A stretch of 64,000 bases of DNA from Azolla caroliniana (GCA_043228905.1 JBHGNT010000006.1:21700001-21764000), one strand, 5' to 3'. Shown: positions 20,342-30,664, numbered from the stretch's first letter. The notes: generated by a model from the letters alone, not told the origin. Numbers and translations are program-made.

Positions 20342-20416
20342 TGATACTCTGTCTCTATTTCTCTCTGTTGCTAGACAGCAACTACCCGTATATACCTAAT
20401 CTAGATCAACCTCTTC

Positions 20417-20428
20417 GCTCTGATACCA
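20417..20428 (-). promoter_or_regulatory. Primer-binding site of element J
   Basis: The minus strand reads TGGTATCAGAGC directly after the 5' LTR, complementary to the 3' end of initiator-Met tRNA. Confidence 0.92.
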
Positions 20429-21061
20429 TATTAGAAATATTGAGAATCGAGTAGATAGGTATATAGAGTTACAACTGCAGAGATGGATATATGAAAACAG
20501 AATTTCTATTACATATGAGAGTAGTTCAAAATGGTAGTTTTCCCATGCGCTCACACCTTAGAGCTTAGATAGGATATGGACCGGCTCACTACAAAATTAG
20601 TGGGGACTGATGATCAATCTGACCACTATGTGAGAAAAGTGACTTATAATCTATGTTTGGTCTTAGTATAAATGTGCAAGTCAGTTGACAGTAGTGGAGA
20701 TATTCCTTTTCTGTCAACTGACTTGTCATTTAATATGACCCAACTCCCTAGGTACAGGCTAGTGCTAGATAATACTTATCTTGAAGTCAATGACGCATAC
20801 TTCAAGACTAAGTACATCGTAACTTGCCCACAAAATATTCTAGCTGACTTGATTAGCCAATCCTTTTATCTATTTCTCTTTTTCCTAAATATATTGTGTC
20901 CTACGCATCTACGGTTTCCTAGATTAACACCTTATCGACCCATATGGTCGAGTTGCACACTAGCCGCTCCTCATTTGGGGCGCTATCACAAAATGTGCAC
21001 TCTAAGAGCACATATGGGGATAGATTTACAACTTGGGGCTGATCATTGATTATATCTAACA
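20429..21061 (-). repeat. 5' LTR of element J
   Basis: This 633-bp partner of 15620-16252 is followed by the GAATA target duplication. Confidence 0.95.
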
Positions 21062-21066
21062 GAATA

Positions 21067-22189
21067 CACCATCATTCTTTGACTTACAGTCGATGCTCCT
21101 TGTAGAGGAGAACCATGCCGGTGCGTCAACTAGCACACCCACTGATAGTCGGATGTTGTACACGGAGGCGGATCACTCCCGTGGGCGTGGTGGATGAGGC
21201 GGGTCGGCACGCAATGGAGGCGGCCGGCAAGAGCAAGAACGAAGGCACAGAGAATGTGCCGACAGCAATTCCAGGACTTCCACAAGCAGGGGGAGTCAAG
21301 GCGGTGCCGGAGGCCGGCAAGAGAAGACTGCAACGGAATGCTGGTATTGGGACAGAAGCTCGAGTCAGACATCGACCAGTGGCACAAGCGGATAGGCCAC
21401 GTCAATTACCGGAGGCTTCAAGACCTGCAAACGAAACAAGTTGTTTTCGGTTTGTCAAAGTTCAGTGGCCGGAAGGCCCAAGTATGTGAAGCCTGCCAAC
21501 TCGAGAAGCAACACCGGCTTCCATTCCCTACCGAACGTAACCAGAGCCGTAACAAGCTCGACCTTATCCATTCGGATGTGTGGGGACCGGCACAGAATGT
21601 CAGTCTTGGCGGGAGTCGATATTTCGTCTCCTTCATTGACGACTATACGCGGCACACATGGATCTACCTCATTGAGCGGAAGAGTGAGGTCTTCGAGTGT
21701 TTCCGAAGCCTCCAGAGGATGGTGGAACGGGAATCTGAGAGGAAGATCAAATGCATGCAGTCGGATGGCGGAAATGAGTACTTTTCCGGCCAATTCAACA
21801 GTTATCTACAGCAAAAGGGAATCCGACGAGAGTTCAGCTACATATACACACTGCAACAGAACGGTGTTGCCGAAAGGAAGAACCGATCGCTTATTGATGC
21901 GGCAAGGGCAATGCTAGAGGAGAAGAGCATGCCCAAATTCTACTGGGCGGAGGCAGTCCGAACGGTTGTCTACATCCAGAACCAGATCGGTGACAAGGTG
22001 TCAGCTCACGAGCTGTATTTCGGGCGCAAGCCGAATCTAAGACACCTTAGGATATTCGGTAGCATTGCATATGTGTATGTGCCGGATGAGAAGCGGAGGA
22101 AGCTGGATGCAAAATCAGAAAAATGCATCCTAGTCGACTATGCTCAAGAGCAAAAGGGTTATAAGTGTTATAACCCCCGGACAAAGTAG
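21067..22189 (+). pseudogene. Element I gag 3' end joined to integrase; protease absent
   Basis: The first 90 bases or so complete gag (PSFFDLQSMLLVEENHAG). Then comes Gly/Arg/Lys-rich sequence, and from about 21365 the pre-integrase zinc motif (QWHKRIGHVNYRRL, CEACQLEKQH). The integrase core follows: HSDVWGPAQ (Asp), SDGGNEYFSGQF (Asp) and LQQNGVAERKNRS (Glu). After it come FYWAEAVRTVVYIQNQ and the KCILVDYAQEQKGYKCYNP segment. The D-S-G protease and the CCHC knuckle expected between gag and integrase are not visible, so about 200 codons appear deleted. A TAG at 22187-22189 interrupts the pol reading. Confidence 0.82.
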
Positions 22190-24450
22190 GTCTGAGTTAG
22201 TCGAGATGTCGAGTTCGATGAATCGGCATCGTGGTACTCCTTACCGACTCCGATTTCCGAATCTGACCCGATGCCGGAGGATCAAGCTAGTGAGCTTGAA
22301 CCGGCCCAGGTAGATGATGATGAAGCGTGGCCTCAGGATGAGAGTCCGGAATTTTTTGGTTGAGCAGGCTGAACGAAAGACTGAGTCAATCTGACCAATC
22401 CGATGAGGAACCAGCGAGTAGTGGAGACTCTGTCGTGCTCTCCCTGCGCAAGGAACCGAGGAGATGGTTCACGCGCAAAGAGAAAGGGAAGAAAAAGATG
22501 CAGGAATTCGAAACCGACAACGATGAGTCGGATCGGTATGCGTCCAAGTCCGGCAAGGAGAAAGGCAGATCTTCGGCAACGAAGACCGATCCGGCCAAGA
22601 AAGGCCTTAAATCGGGTAACGGTGAGTTGCGCCGGTCCACCCACCGGAAGGATCCCGTCAAACAGTACGGGTACAATGAGTACATGGCGCATCACTATGC
22701 GTACATGACTAAGGTGGCGGAAGTAAGTGAGCCAAAGAGCTACGCAGAAGCGGCAAAGGACGTAAATTGGCGTGCCGCTATGGACGAAGAAATGCGAGCA
22801 CTCGATGCCAACGAGACATGGGACCTGGTTGACCCTCCTCATCATTGTAAACCGATTGGATGCAAGTGGGTATACAAGGTAAAGTACAACGCCAATGGTT
22901 CTGTTAACCGGTATAAAGCCCGGTTAGTGGCGAAGGGATACGCGCAGACCCACGGAATCGACTACGACGAGACCTTCGCTCCTGTAGCGAAGATGACGAC
23001 GATTCGAGTGGTGCTGGCGGTTGTTGTGGCAAGGGGGTGGCATCTTCATCAGATGGATGTGAAGAATTCATTTCTTCAAGGTGATCTTGAAGAAGAAGTC
23101 TTTATGACTCAGCCTCCCGGTTTTCAATCGGAGATGAACAAGTCTGCGATATGCCGGCTGAAGAAGTCGTTGTACGGCCTGAAGCAAGCCCCTCGAGCTT
23201 GGAATGCAAAGATCACGCACCGGTTGCGTAAGATGGTTTTTGTGGCCTCCAAATCAGACTCTTCATTGTTCATCCTGCAAGGCTCAGACGGTCCGGTATG
23301 TATACTGTTGTATGTTGATGATCTAGTCATCACCGGACCGGGTCTTCCAGAAATCAACCGCGTCAAGTCCCAGTTGTCGGACGCATTTGAGATGAAGGAT
23401 CTGGGGGACCTTCATTATTTTCTAGGGATTGAGGTGATCTGAACCCCGAACGGCATATTACTCTCACAATGCCATTACATGCTCAATATGTTGTACAAGT
23501 TCGGCATGATGGAATGCCGACCTGTCTCCACACCCCTAGACCGAAACCAGAAGCTCTGTCCCAACGCCGAACCGGCCTGCAATGAGAAACGGTTTCGACA
23601 AATCGTCGGAAGCCTTGTATATTTGAGCATCACTCGACCCGACATCAGCTATCCGGTCGGAGTGATAAGCCAATTCATGCAGCAGCCGACCGTGGAGCAC
23701 CTTTAGTGTGCGCAAAGGATATTGCGGTATGGCAGCGGCACGAAGGACCGAGGCCTGTTATACCGGCGAGGTATAACCGAAGAGCTCATCGGTTATAGGG
23801 ATGCCGACTGGGGAAGCAATGTGTCGGATCGCAGATCCACTTCCGCTTTTATGTTTTCCCTTGGGAGCGCAACTGTTGCGTGGAGCAGCAAAAAGCAGCC
23901 AACAGTGGCTCTGTCAAGCACTGAGGCTGAGTACCAGGGCGCGACCGTTGCCACCTGCGAAGCCATTTGGCTTCGGCGACTACTACGAGACTTGCGGATC
24001 GAGGTACCGACCCCGATCCCGATTTATTGTGATAACATCAGCAGCATGCAGCTCGCCAAGAACCCTGTGTTCCATGCTCGCACGAAGCACATAGAAGTGC
24101 ATTATCACTTTGTGCGTGAGCGGGTCCTGAGCGGTGAAGTTGAACTACGGTATGTTCACACGGATCGGCAAGTTGCCGACATCTTCACCAAGCCGCTCGG
24201 ATCGGACAAGTTGCAGCACTTCACCGAAATGCTTGGTGTTCAGCATCTTGACGTGCCACACTTGAGGGGGAGAAGAAGGGGCAAAGACACTACCGAAATG
24301 GGCAAAGGCAAAGAAATTGTTGCCGGCATCGGTAAGGGAAGAACCGAAAGAGGGGGAGATGAGGAAAAAGAAGCCGAGTCGACGAAGAAAGTCGGCACAT
24401 CCGAACAAGTTGGAACAAGCGGCAGTGATGGCAAGGTCAAGGAGGACTGA
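22190..24450 (+). pseudogene. Element I RT and RNase H
   Basis: After stop-containing linker (22190-22360), the RT frame 22360-23442 shows [67 protein letters not shown] and the YVDD box (ILLYVDDLVITG). A TGA at 23440-23442 and a TAG near 23704 break it. The RNase H frame 23722-24450 has [56 protein letters not shown] and ADIFTKPLG. A Lys/Glu/Gly-rich tail follows to the TGA at 24448-24450. With three in-frame stops it is probably inactive. Confidence 0.85.
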
Positions 24451-24846
24451 ACCAACCGGAAAGAAGAAGTGTGCACGCAGGAAGAAAAGTGCATACTATG
24501 CGGAGTTAATCATCATCATCACGGCGGCAGTGACCGAGATGCGGAGTCGAATGAAGAATTCGATTTCGGTGAACCGGCTGAAGAAACCGAGGATGGAAGC
24601 AAGGCTAACACCCGGACGTGGTCTGATGTGGTGAAGGGCCTTAAACCAAAAGACGAGTCGGAGGATACCAATTCGGATCAACAGATGGATCCGGATGAAC
24701 CGAATCAACTAGAGGCCAAGCAGACACGGATGCAGCGGAAGTTGATGCCATCGCGTAGGAACCGACGGATCGGCAAGCACCAGAGTCATAGCAGTGAAGG
24801 AGCTAAGAGGGGCCTATTGAGCAAACATACCGGCCGAGAAGGTTAA
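24451..24846 (+). other. C-terminal extension of element I pol of unknown function
   Basis: The frame is the same as the RNase H ORF, separated from it only by the TGA at 24448-24450, and is open to the stop at 24844-24846. It has a Cys/His cluster (C-x5-C-x2-C then four His, 24472-24519), an acidic region, a TWSDVVKGLKPK segment, and a basic C-terminus. Together with the Lys/Glu-rich end of the previous ORF it adds roughly 200 residues between RNase H and the polypurine tract. The related element G has only about 40 residues there. I do not recognise a family; captured host sequence or a lineage-specific extension are both possible. Confidence 0.55.
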
Positions 24847-24990
24847 GGCGCGCAGGACTAGAGGGATCGCAGCAAACAGGACCGAACCAGACAAGGAGGT
24901 CGAGCAAGGTGGAGCGACTCCAAGAGAAGTCGGTTGGGAGAACCGATTGCCACAGAGCCTGACTCTAGGATCCAACCTCAAGTTGAGCTT

Positions 24991-24999
24991 GAGGGGGAG
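24991..24999 (+). promoter_or_regulatory. Polypurine tract of element I
   Basis: GAGGGGGAG ends directly at the 3' LTR start (25000). It lies between the inverted arms 24982-24991 and 25010-25019. Confidence 0.85.
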
Positions 25000-25411
25000 T
25001 GTTGAGCGGCAAGCTCAACTGGAGCCGAATCCGCTGAATAAGCCTGAGCCGGCAAGCGAGACGGATCGGTAAGCCGTGAGCAACCGAGCCGGCAAGCAAT
25101 AGAGCCGGTGAGCTGGGGAGCCGATTAGCCCAATCCAATCGGTAACCAGAAGCCTAGTATTAGTTTAGACTACTAGGCAGTTATAGTCTCGTAGTAAGTG
25201 TTAGATGCTCGTGTCAGCATTGAAGTACGTGGTACTTCGGTCAGTGCCACGAGGACTTGTATAAATAGTGCTACTGAGCACAGTTGTATGAACAAAGTGA
25301 ATATATTGTTTTGAATATAGCTTTTACGTTTTTCTCTCTCTATCTCTCCCGTGTACTCTGTGTATTCTCTACTTTCTCTTTTTTCTAATGCTTCCGCAAG
25401 TAATCGTTACA
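25000..25411 (+). repeat. 3' LTR of element I
   Basis: This 412-bp LTR begins TGTTGAGCGGCAAGCTCAAC and ends ATCGTTACA, followed by the CTCTT target duplication. Confidence 0.92.
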
Positions 25412-25416
25412 CTCTT

Positions 25417-26299
25417 CCGTGGCTCTTGTAGCCGCGCATATCTTCCACCCATGTTTGGTATTGATCAGCCAATTCCCCTTTTTGTAGAAGTCCATGGACA
25501 TCAGGTTAATTTCCGATCCATGGTCGATTAACACCACCATCGGTTCCTTGACATTCCCGATACGGACTGGGGTTTCTGTAGTAGCTCTTGCCCAGTGCGG
25601 TTTGGCGTAGTGGCTCTCCACAAGCTCGTCTTCCATGGCTATCTCATCGAGGAGTGTTGCCCTTACCTCAACCAGCTTCTCGGGCTCCGCTTCCGTTGCA
25701 AGACGCTTCCTCTTCACGAGGTCCACGATGTTGTCGTGGAACTCCCTTCTCGCTATGTCGAGCACTTCCCTAAGCGTGAGTTCTATGCGACTGTCGAGAA
25801 CTCGCTCCTCTAGAACCTTTTGTAGGTTCGTTGTTTTCTCTATCTCCGAGCTTAAGCGAAAGCTTGGAATCCTGCCCTTCTCCTTCTCTTGGGATCCGGT
25901 CGGAGCGGCATCGTGCTTTTTGGTTGCGCTTCGTGAGTCATGCCTCCCCGATGGGCCTGCTCCTGCGGTTTTTCCTACTCGTCATTCGTCGATCAGGGCT
26001 TCGTAGTTCCTGCACGCGGCCTCCACAAAGCCGGTGCTTTCTTCAACAGGGTCGCCCCACTCGGTAACTTTGCGAACAGGTTCTTCTACGTGCTCCGCTT
26101 CCTCCTTCTGCAACCTTCCTCCGGACAAGGTCTCAAGAACGACCAGCCAGAACCCAGATTTGGAATCGGGTTTGGTCGTCCTCTCCCCTACGCGTATGCC
26201 AGCTGAAGCTGAATAGTGGACGACTTTGACGTGCCGGGCCGTGGCTTCTTCCATTAGCCTCTTCATGCCACCTCGTCCGAAATTCGTGTCGAGCAATCT
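25417..26299 (-). pseudogene. Element H protease N-terminal half and gag-protease linker
   Basis: Minus strand. A frameshifted linker (26296-25982) is followed by MLDIARREFHDNIVDLVKRK and then the retropepsin core VRIGNVKEPMVVLIDHGSE, with MDFYKKGNWLINTKHGW after it. The catalytic triplet reads D-H-G where D-S-G or D-T-G is usual. The domain is cut by element I and finishes at 14271-14550. Confidence 0.72.
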
Positions 26300-27268
26300 T
26301 CACGTGTCGCTCGCATGTATCCTGCCGTTTGAAAGGTAGACTACATTACTCCTGAGCGCTTCTCCGAAGTCAGCGCATTCTCTCCGGGCATGTCTGGTGG
26401 CGTCGCACCATTCGCACCTCTGAGTGGCTGGTGGTCGTCGGTCGTGCAGCTGACCTTCGTCGCTTCGTCGAGCCAGGGCGATTTGGAGGTCGCGCACCAT
26501 CCTTGTCAATTCTTCTAGTCCGAGACCATCTGCAGGTCCCGCGACTATGTTCGTCGGGGGTGGTCCTAGCTCGAGCCACCTCCTCGTTTCTTCGATTCGG
26601 TTCGGCATTGGTTCGGCCTTGATTTTGATAGCCGGTCCGACCAACGAGGACCCCTTTTCTTTCCAGTCCCGGCGTTTGTCAATCCTGTTGCATACTTCCT
26701 TGACGGTCGCCCAGTCAGTCGTGAGGCCTTGGTTGGTTTCCAGAAGAAGACCCACGCTTTCCCGGACGCGTGAGTCGAACGAAGTGACAAAAAATAGAAC
26801 CTTGCTCGTTTCGAGCACATTTCGGTCCAACCTAGAGAGTCGTGCGAACCGTGACTCGAACTGGTGGAGGAGCGCAGAAGCGTCCTGACCCTTGTCGAGG
26901 CTGTTGACCCAATCCATAAAATCCTTTCTTGATAGCCGGAGCAAATCATCGTAGTTGTACCTCTCAAGAACTTCCTCTACGAACTCCACCCAATCGTGAC
27001 AGCCCGCTTGTATCTCGACCATCTCTGTATGGATGTGTGGTGTTACGACCCAGGGAAACCCCGCTAGCCGTCTATCTTCGGGTATGTTCCTCATCTGCAC
27101 TTCGGATTTGTAAGCCTCTAAGTAGCTCGTGGCGTCCTTTCCGCCGAACCGGCCTATCTTGCCGACTGTTTCCTCTCTGGCCCGGTTGACGGCACTCGCA
27201 CCCTCACGAGCACTAACCAAGCGGTCTACCGCCACCGCCATCGCTTCTGCAAGTTCGCTTCCTCTCAT
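26300..27268 (-). CDS. Element H gag
   Basis: This 322-residue ORF starts with ATG at 27268, about 46 bp inside the 5' LTR boundary. It has an N-terminal helical segment, a gypsy gag core (IGRFGGKDATSYLEAYKSEV; GCHDWVEFVEEVLERYNYDD; LLHQFESRFARLSRLDRNV; FFVTSFDSRVRESVGLLL), a Pro/Lys linker, and a C-terminal zinc knuckle C-E-W-C-x4-H-x4-C. It is the best-preserved part of H and looks intact. The product would form the capsid of the gypsy particle. Confidence 0.85.
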   Translation of the reverse strand: MRGSELAEAMAVAVDRLVSAREGASAVNRAREETVGKIGRFGGKDATSYLEAYKSEVQMRNIPEDRRLAGFPWVVTPHIHTEMVEIQAGCHDWVEFVEEVLERYNYDDLLRLSRKDFMDWVNSLDKGQDASALLHQFESRFARLSRLDRNVLETSKVLFFVTSFDSRVRESVGLLLETNQGLTTDWATVKEVCNRIDKRRDWKEKGSSLVGPAIKIKAEPMPNRIEETRRWLELGPPPTNIVAGPADGLGLEELTRMVRDLQIALARRSDEGQLHDRRPPATQRCEWCDATRHARRECADFGEALRSNVVYLSNGRIHASDT

Positions 27269-27314
27269 CTCCAGATTCCTTTGCCGCCCTTTTTCACGTC
27301 GGGTTCACCAAAGA

Positions 27315-28022
27315 TGTCAAGGTTCTCCTCGCGGATGCGTGGAGTCGGGCAGGACCACGGGGGTCTCGAGCCAAGGAATCAGGAAAGCGAGGAGGGAGGA
27401 GTTTGGGGATCATGTATGTCTTGAGACCACAGGAGCACGGGTAAGTTTAGCAAACGGGAGAGAGTAAAAGAGTCACGCGTAGACATAGACACGGACAAAG
27501 ATATTGAGAACAAAGTATGTTAGGTAGAACAAGTTCTATTAAAACACAGGTGCACGGTGTTGTGAGTGGTTACAGCCGGAGCGCGAAGCTTGGCAAATAA
27601 CCAAGTACAAAGAGACGTCAGTGCGCAGAAGGTTGATCCCCCGGTCCGGAGCACTCGGGCATCTGATGCGAGCAGGGGAAGCGCCTTCTTCCGTGATCAG
27701 TCCTCGGTCTTTCTCTGTGTAGCTTTTCCTCTTGATCCCCTTCTCCTAAAGACAATCAAAGGTCGCCCCTTTTATAGCACAAGGAGCGACCGTTACAAGC
27801 ATTCATGACCCTTCACTTTTTCGTCCTAGGTTCGCTCCTCGTAACTCTCCCTACTTATGCGATGTCTATATCTTCTTTAATGCTCTAACTACCTAGTACC
27901 CCCTTCCTATACTCATGCCTAGTACTTATCCTACTTAATTCCCTCGAGGCATACATTCACGTATACCAGTGTTCCTGCGCGTTTCACGTTATTTCCTCTT
28001 ATGGCCCGGAATCTTCACGACA
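27315..28022 (-). repeat. 5' LTR of element H
   Basis: This 708-bp partner of 8502-9226 is next to a minus-strand TTTGGTGAACCCGACG segment that begins with TGG and is a likely primer site, though I cannot name the tRNA. The outer flank is ACGC (28023-28026). Confidence 0.9.
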
Positions 28023-29194
28023 ACGCAGTCAAGTGGATACTCCGGTATCTGAAAGGCACTACGAGTATGTGTCTCCGGTTCGGCTCCGGTAATCCCCAAC
28101 TTGACGGATTCACGGATTCGGATATGTCGGCTGATGCGGATACCAGCCCATCTACATCCGAATATGTCATGACCTATGCAAGGGGAGTTGTTTCCTGGCA
28201 GTCGAGGTTGCAAAAGACGCTTGTGCATTGTCAACCACGGAGGCAGAGTACATGGCAGCTGTAGAATCCGGCAAGGAGATAATCTAGATGAAGGACTTCA
28301 TCAAAGAGCTAGGGATCCAATAGGAGGAATACCAGCTCTACTGCAACAGTCAAAGTGTCATCCACCTTGCAAAGAACGCGGCCTACCATTCCCAGACGAA
28401 ACATATCTAGCAGAGGTACCACTGGATCCAGGAGATTGTAGAAGATCAAGATCCAGCCCGTCTACATCCAAATATGTCATGACCTATGCAAGGGGAGTTG
28501 TTTCCTGGCAGTCAAGGTTGCAGAAGACAATTGCATTGTCAACCACGGAGGCAGAGTACATGGCAGCTGTAGAAGCCGACAAGGAGATAATCTAGATGAA
28601 GGACTTCATCGGAGAGCCAGGGATCCAACAGGAGGAATACCGGCTCTACTGCAACAGTCAAAGTGCCATCCACCTTGCAAAGAATGCGGCCTACCATTCC
28701 CAGACGAAACATATCTAGCGGAGGTACCACTGGGTCCAGGAGATAGTAGAAGATCAAGATCCAGCCCGTCTACATCCAAATATGTCATGACCTATGCAAG
28801 GGGAGTTGTTTCCTGGCAGTCGAGGTTGCAGAAGACGATTGCATTGTCAACCACGGAGGCAAAGTACATGGCAGCTGTAGAAGCCGGCAAGTAGATAATC
28901 TAGATGAAGGACTTCATCGGGGAGCTAGGGATCCAACATGAGGAATATCGGCTCTACTGCAACAGTCAAAGTGTCGTCCACCTTGCAAAGAACGCAGCCT
29001 ACCATTCCCAGACGAAACATATCTAGCGGAGGTACCACTAGATCCAGGAGATAGTAGAAGATCAAGATTTCGTGTTGACGAAGATCCACACGGAGGAGAA
29101 CGGATCGGATATGTTGACCAAGGTGTTGACAACTAACAAGCTGGACACGTGCCAAAAGCGGATCGGGCTGACGAGACATCCCATGCCAAAGTGA
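28023..29194 (+). pseudogene. Element A RNase H, with a triplicated C-terminal segment
   Basis: It resumes A after H: NAVKWILRYLKGTTSMCLRF, then FTDSDMSADAD (first catalytic Asp). The part encoding YVMTYARGVVSWQSRL, the Glu segment (TTEAEYMAAVE), KDFIGE, the second Asp region (LYCNSQSA, with Asn where the Asp should be) and HIQRRYHWIQE-like sequence is present three times. Only the third copy continues to the normal end (KIHTEENGSDMLTKV, KRIGLTRHPMPK). Repeated TAG codons (ATCTAG) in each copy show none is functional. Confidence 0.85.
28143..29067 (+). repeat. Three tandem copies of a 308-310 bp RNase H segment
   Basis: Copies begin at 28143, 28453 and 28761 with CCAGCCC[AG]TCTACATCC, and each ends GAAGATCAAGAT. 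Copies two and three are more alike than either is to copy one. This fits unequal exchange or slippage within a single-copy pol segment; C has one copy (around 11570-11880). Confidence 0.88.
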
Positions 29195-29204
29195 AGGGGG
29201 AGAT
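29192..29204 (+). promoter_or_regulatory. Polypurine tract of element A
   Basis: GAAGGGGGAGAT ends at the LTR start. The pol stop codon overlaps its beginning, unlike in B, G, I and J where coding continues through the tract. Confidence 0.75.
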
Positions 29205-29739
29205 TGTTGGGAAATCAGTCTCTCCGGATGGGATCCAGTGATGAATAAAGAGGATCCGGTGAGAACCAGAAGAGATCCGGAAACCGGAGGAGACCCGGTG
29301 AGAACCGGAAGAGAAGACATATGTAAATATGTTTTTGAGTAAGCCTATTGAGGCTATATTTGTAAATAGCCCTAAGTTCATATAAGTATAAACATGACTT
29401 AGGGCAATCACTTTTTGTGTGTGTTGTTATTATTGTTGTAACTATTGTATAGAGAGAGCGATAGAAAGAGAGGGAGAGAGACACAAAGTGATACTCTGTT
29501 GTAACCGCCGCCTGGCGAAGAAACCGAGTTCAAGGTCGTTGCCTACGAGTCTCTGTTTGTACCCCTTCTCTTCATAGTAATAGTTTGGAGTCTGTGGGCT
29601 CCCGTGGTTTTTCCCATTTAGGGTTTTCCACATAAACATCTTGTGTTCACTCTTTAGTTCCCATTTCTTTGTTCTCCATTCTCATAGAAGTGTTCAAGTC
29701 TCGGTTGTGGCAGAACAATATTCGGCGCGATTCTCTACA
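29205..29739 (+). repeat. 3' LTR of element A
   Basis: This 535-bp LTR begins TGTTGGGAAATCAG and ends CTCTACA, and matches the split 5' LTR. Confidence 0.9.
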
Positions 29740-30664
29740 TGAAGTTACCACAGTATCCACATTAAGCGATATTGTTTTGTCGGATGGGTCCGGCTTGATT
29801 GCTCCCCCTTCTTTCGAACGCTCCGCCTCATGCGTTCAAGACATCTTGTTAGTAATAGAAGTTGTGTTCTCGGAGTTGCTCTTGGTTGTGTCGGCCTTGG
29901 CCAAATCGGCCTCTTCTTCCCCTACCTTGTCCTCTTCCTCCATCAAAGTTCGAATAGAACATCTATCCTTCTTGCGCATTGCTTCTTGTTCGAACATGAT
30001 TCTCCTCAACCAGCAACATCGATTGGAGATCTAAGAAGGAGGGAGGATTCTCCCCTGCGAGGATAGCCAACTGAATGGCCCCGAACCGAGGTGTTAAGCC
30101 TCCGAGGCAAATCTACACCATTTCATTGTTGTCAATGCTAACATTGATCAACCCGAGGGCGTCGCACAACTCCTTGATCTTCAAGGTGTAGCTGCCGATT
30201 GACATGTCCCTCTATTGTATGACGTTCAACTCTTGACGGACTTGAAGCTTTCTTGTGGTCATGTTGGCCACGAAATTCTTCTTGAGGTTCCCCCATGCCT
30301 CCTTCTGCGTTTTGGCCTCTCGGATGTAGTTGAGCATGTGATCATGGACGCATGATGCAAGGCAGTACAACACACAACTCGTTGCTTGCTCCCAAGTTGG
30401 GTAGTCAACATGTGTTGGGTTGGGTTGATTCTCATTTGCCCCTTCGACATAACTCAAATAGCCTTGGCCGACAAGGTATTGGTGCATCTTGTACTCCCAT
30501 GATGCAAAGTTGTTTCTGTCTAGCTTTTCAACAGGAAGAGTGCTTCCCATCTGTGTGTTTATGTTGAGCTTCTTCTTCTTCTTCTTCTTCTTCTTCTTGA
30601 TGCGAGCTATGTGGATGGCTGCTACAATGATCAATCGGTTCTTGTCGAATGCGGAATCGGGCAC
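29740..30664 (-). pseudogene. Element E gag
   Basis: From 30664 the frame includes a run of ten lysines made by a (CTT)n expansion (about 30571-30600). MGSTLPVEKLDRNNFASWEY and the usual copia gag core follow (PTWEQATSCVLYCLAS; REAKTQKEAWGNLKKNF; TTRKLQVRQELN). A stop occurs near 30212 and gag homology continues out of frame to 29740, where C-G-Y-C-G starts the zinc knuckle split by A. Decayed, not functional. Confidence 0.8.

Larger units (their letters stand above)
15620..21061 (-). mobile_element. Element J: intact, young Ty1/copia element in the gag of I
   Basis: A 5442-bp element with two 633-bp LTRs (15620-16252 and 20429-21061) and a perfect GAATA duplication (15615-15619 and 21062-21066). 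It has a TGGTATCAGAGC primer site (20417-20428), a polypurine tract (16253-16260) and one uninterrupted gag-pol ORF of 1364 residues. By eye the LTRs differ only at 15819 (G) against 20628 (A). It is the youngest and only apparently autonomous element in the window. On the coding strand the LTR ends are TGTTAG...CTAATA, so the 3' end is TA rather than the usual CA. Confidence 0.95.
14551..25411 (+). mobile_element. Element I: Ty1/copia element in the protease gene of H
   Basis: LTRs at 14551-14963 and 25000-25411, a perfect CTCTT duplication (14546-14550 and 25412-25416), a TGGTATCAGAGC primer site and a GAGGGGGAG polypurine tract define a complete element of about 5.4 kb once J is removed. 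It encodes gag, integrase, RT and RNase H, all with stops or frameshifts. No retropepsin D-S-G motif is seen between gag and integrase. An unusual C-terminal extension follows RNase H. It belongs with B, E and G by gag and polypurine-tract sequence. Confidence 0.92.
8502..28022 (-). mobile_element. Element H: Ty3/gypsy LTR retrotransposon without integrase, carrying C, I and J
   Basis: Long LTRs (8502-9226 and 27315-28022) with TGTC...GACA ends, a minus-strand polypurine tract (9227-9238) and gag, protease, RT and RNase H in that order (minus strand) define a gypsy element of about 5.8 kb once its passengers are removed. The flanks ATGT (8498-8501) and ACGC (28023-28026) fit one 4-bp duplication with two C-to-T changes. 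Joining them restores the A reading HWNAVKW. No integrase lies between RNase H (ending at 9302) and the polypurine tract, so H is a non-autonomous derivative. It sits on the opposite strand to its host A. Confidence 0.88.
117..29739 (+). mobile_element. Element A: Ty1/copia LTR retrotransposon, heavily interrupted
   Basis: This is a plus-strand copia element with LTRs at 117-4541 (interrupted) and 29205-29739. A TGGTATCA-type primer site follows the 5' LTR and a GAAGGGGGA polypurine tract precedes the 3' LTR. The order gag, protease, integrase, RT, RNase H defines Ty1/copia. Its own length is about 5.7 kb; the other roughly 24 kb is B, solo LTR K, and gypsy H with its own passengers. Stop codons and a frameshift near 5970-6175 mean it is not autonomous as it stands. 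Fragment C (10235-12765) is a relative from the same family, with a very similar RT. Confidence 0.9.

Noticed and set aside
29740-30060. Independent plus-strand gene after the A LTR (121-residue frame)
   Set aside because: Minus-strand reading is the gag of element E; the plus frame is its shadow.
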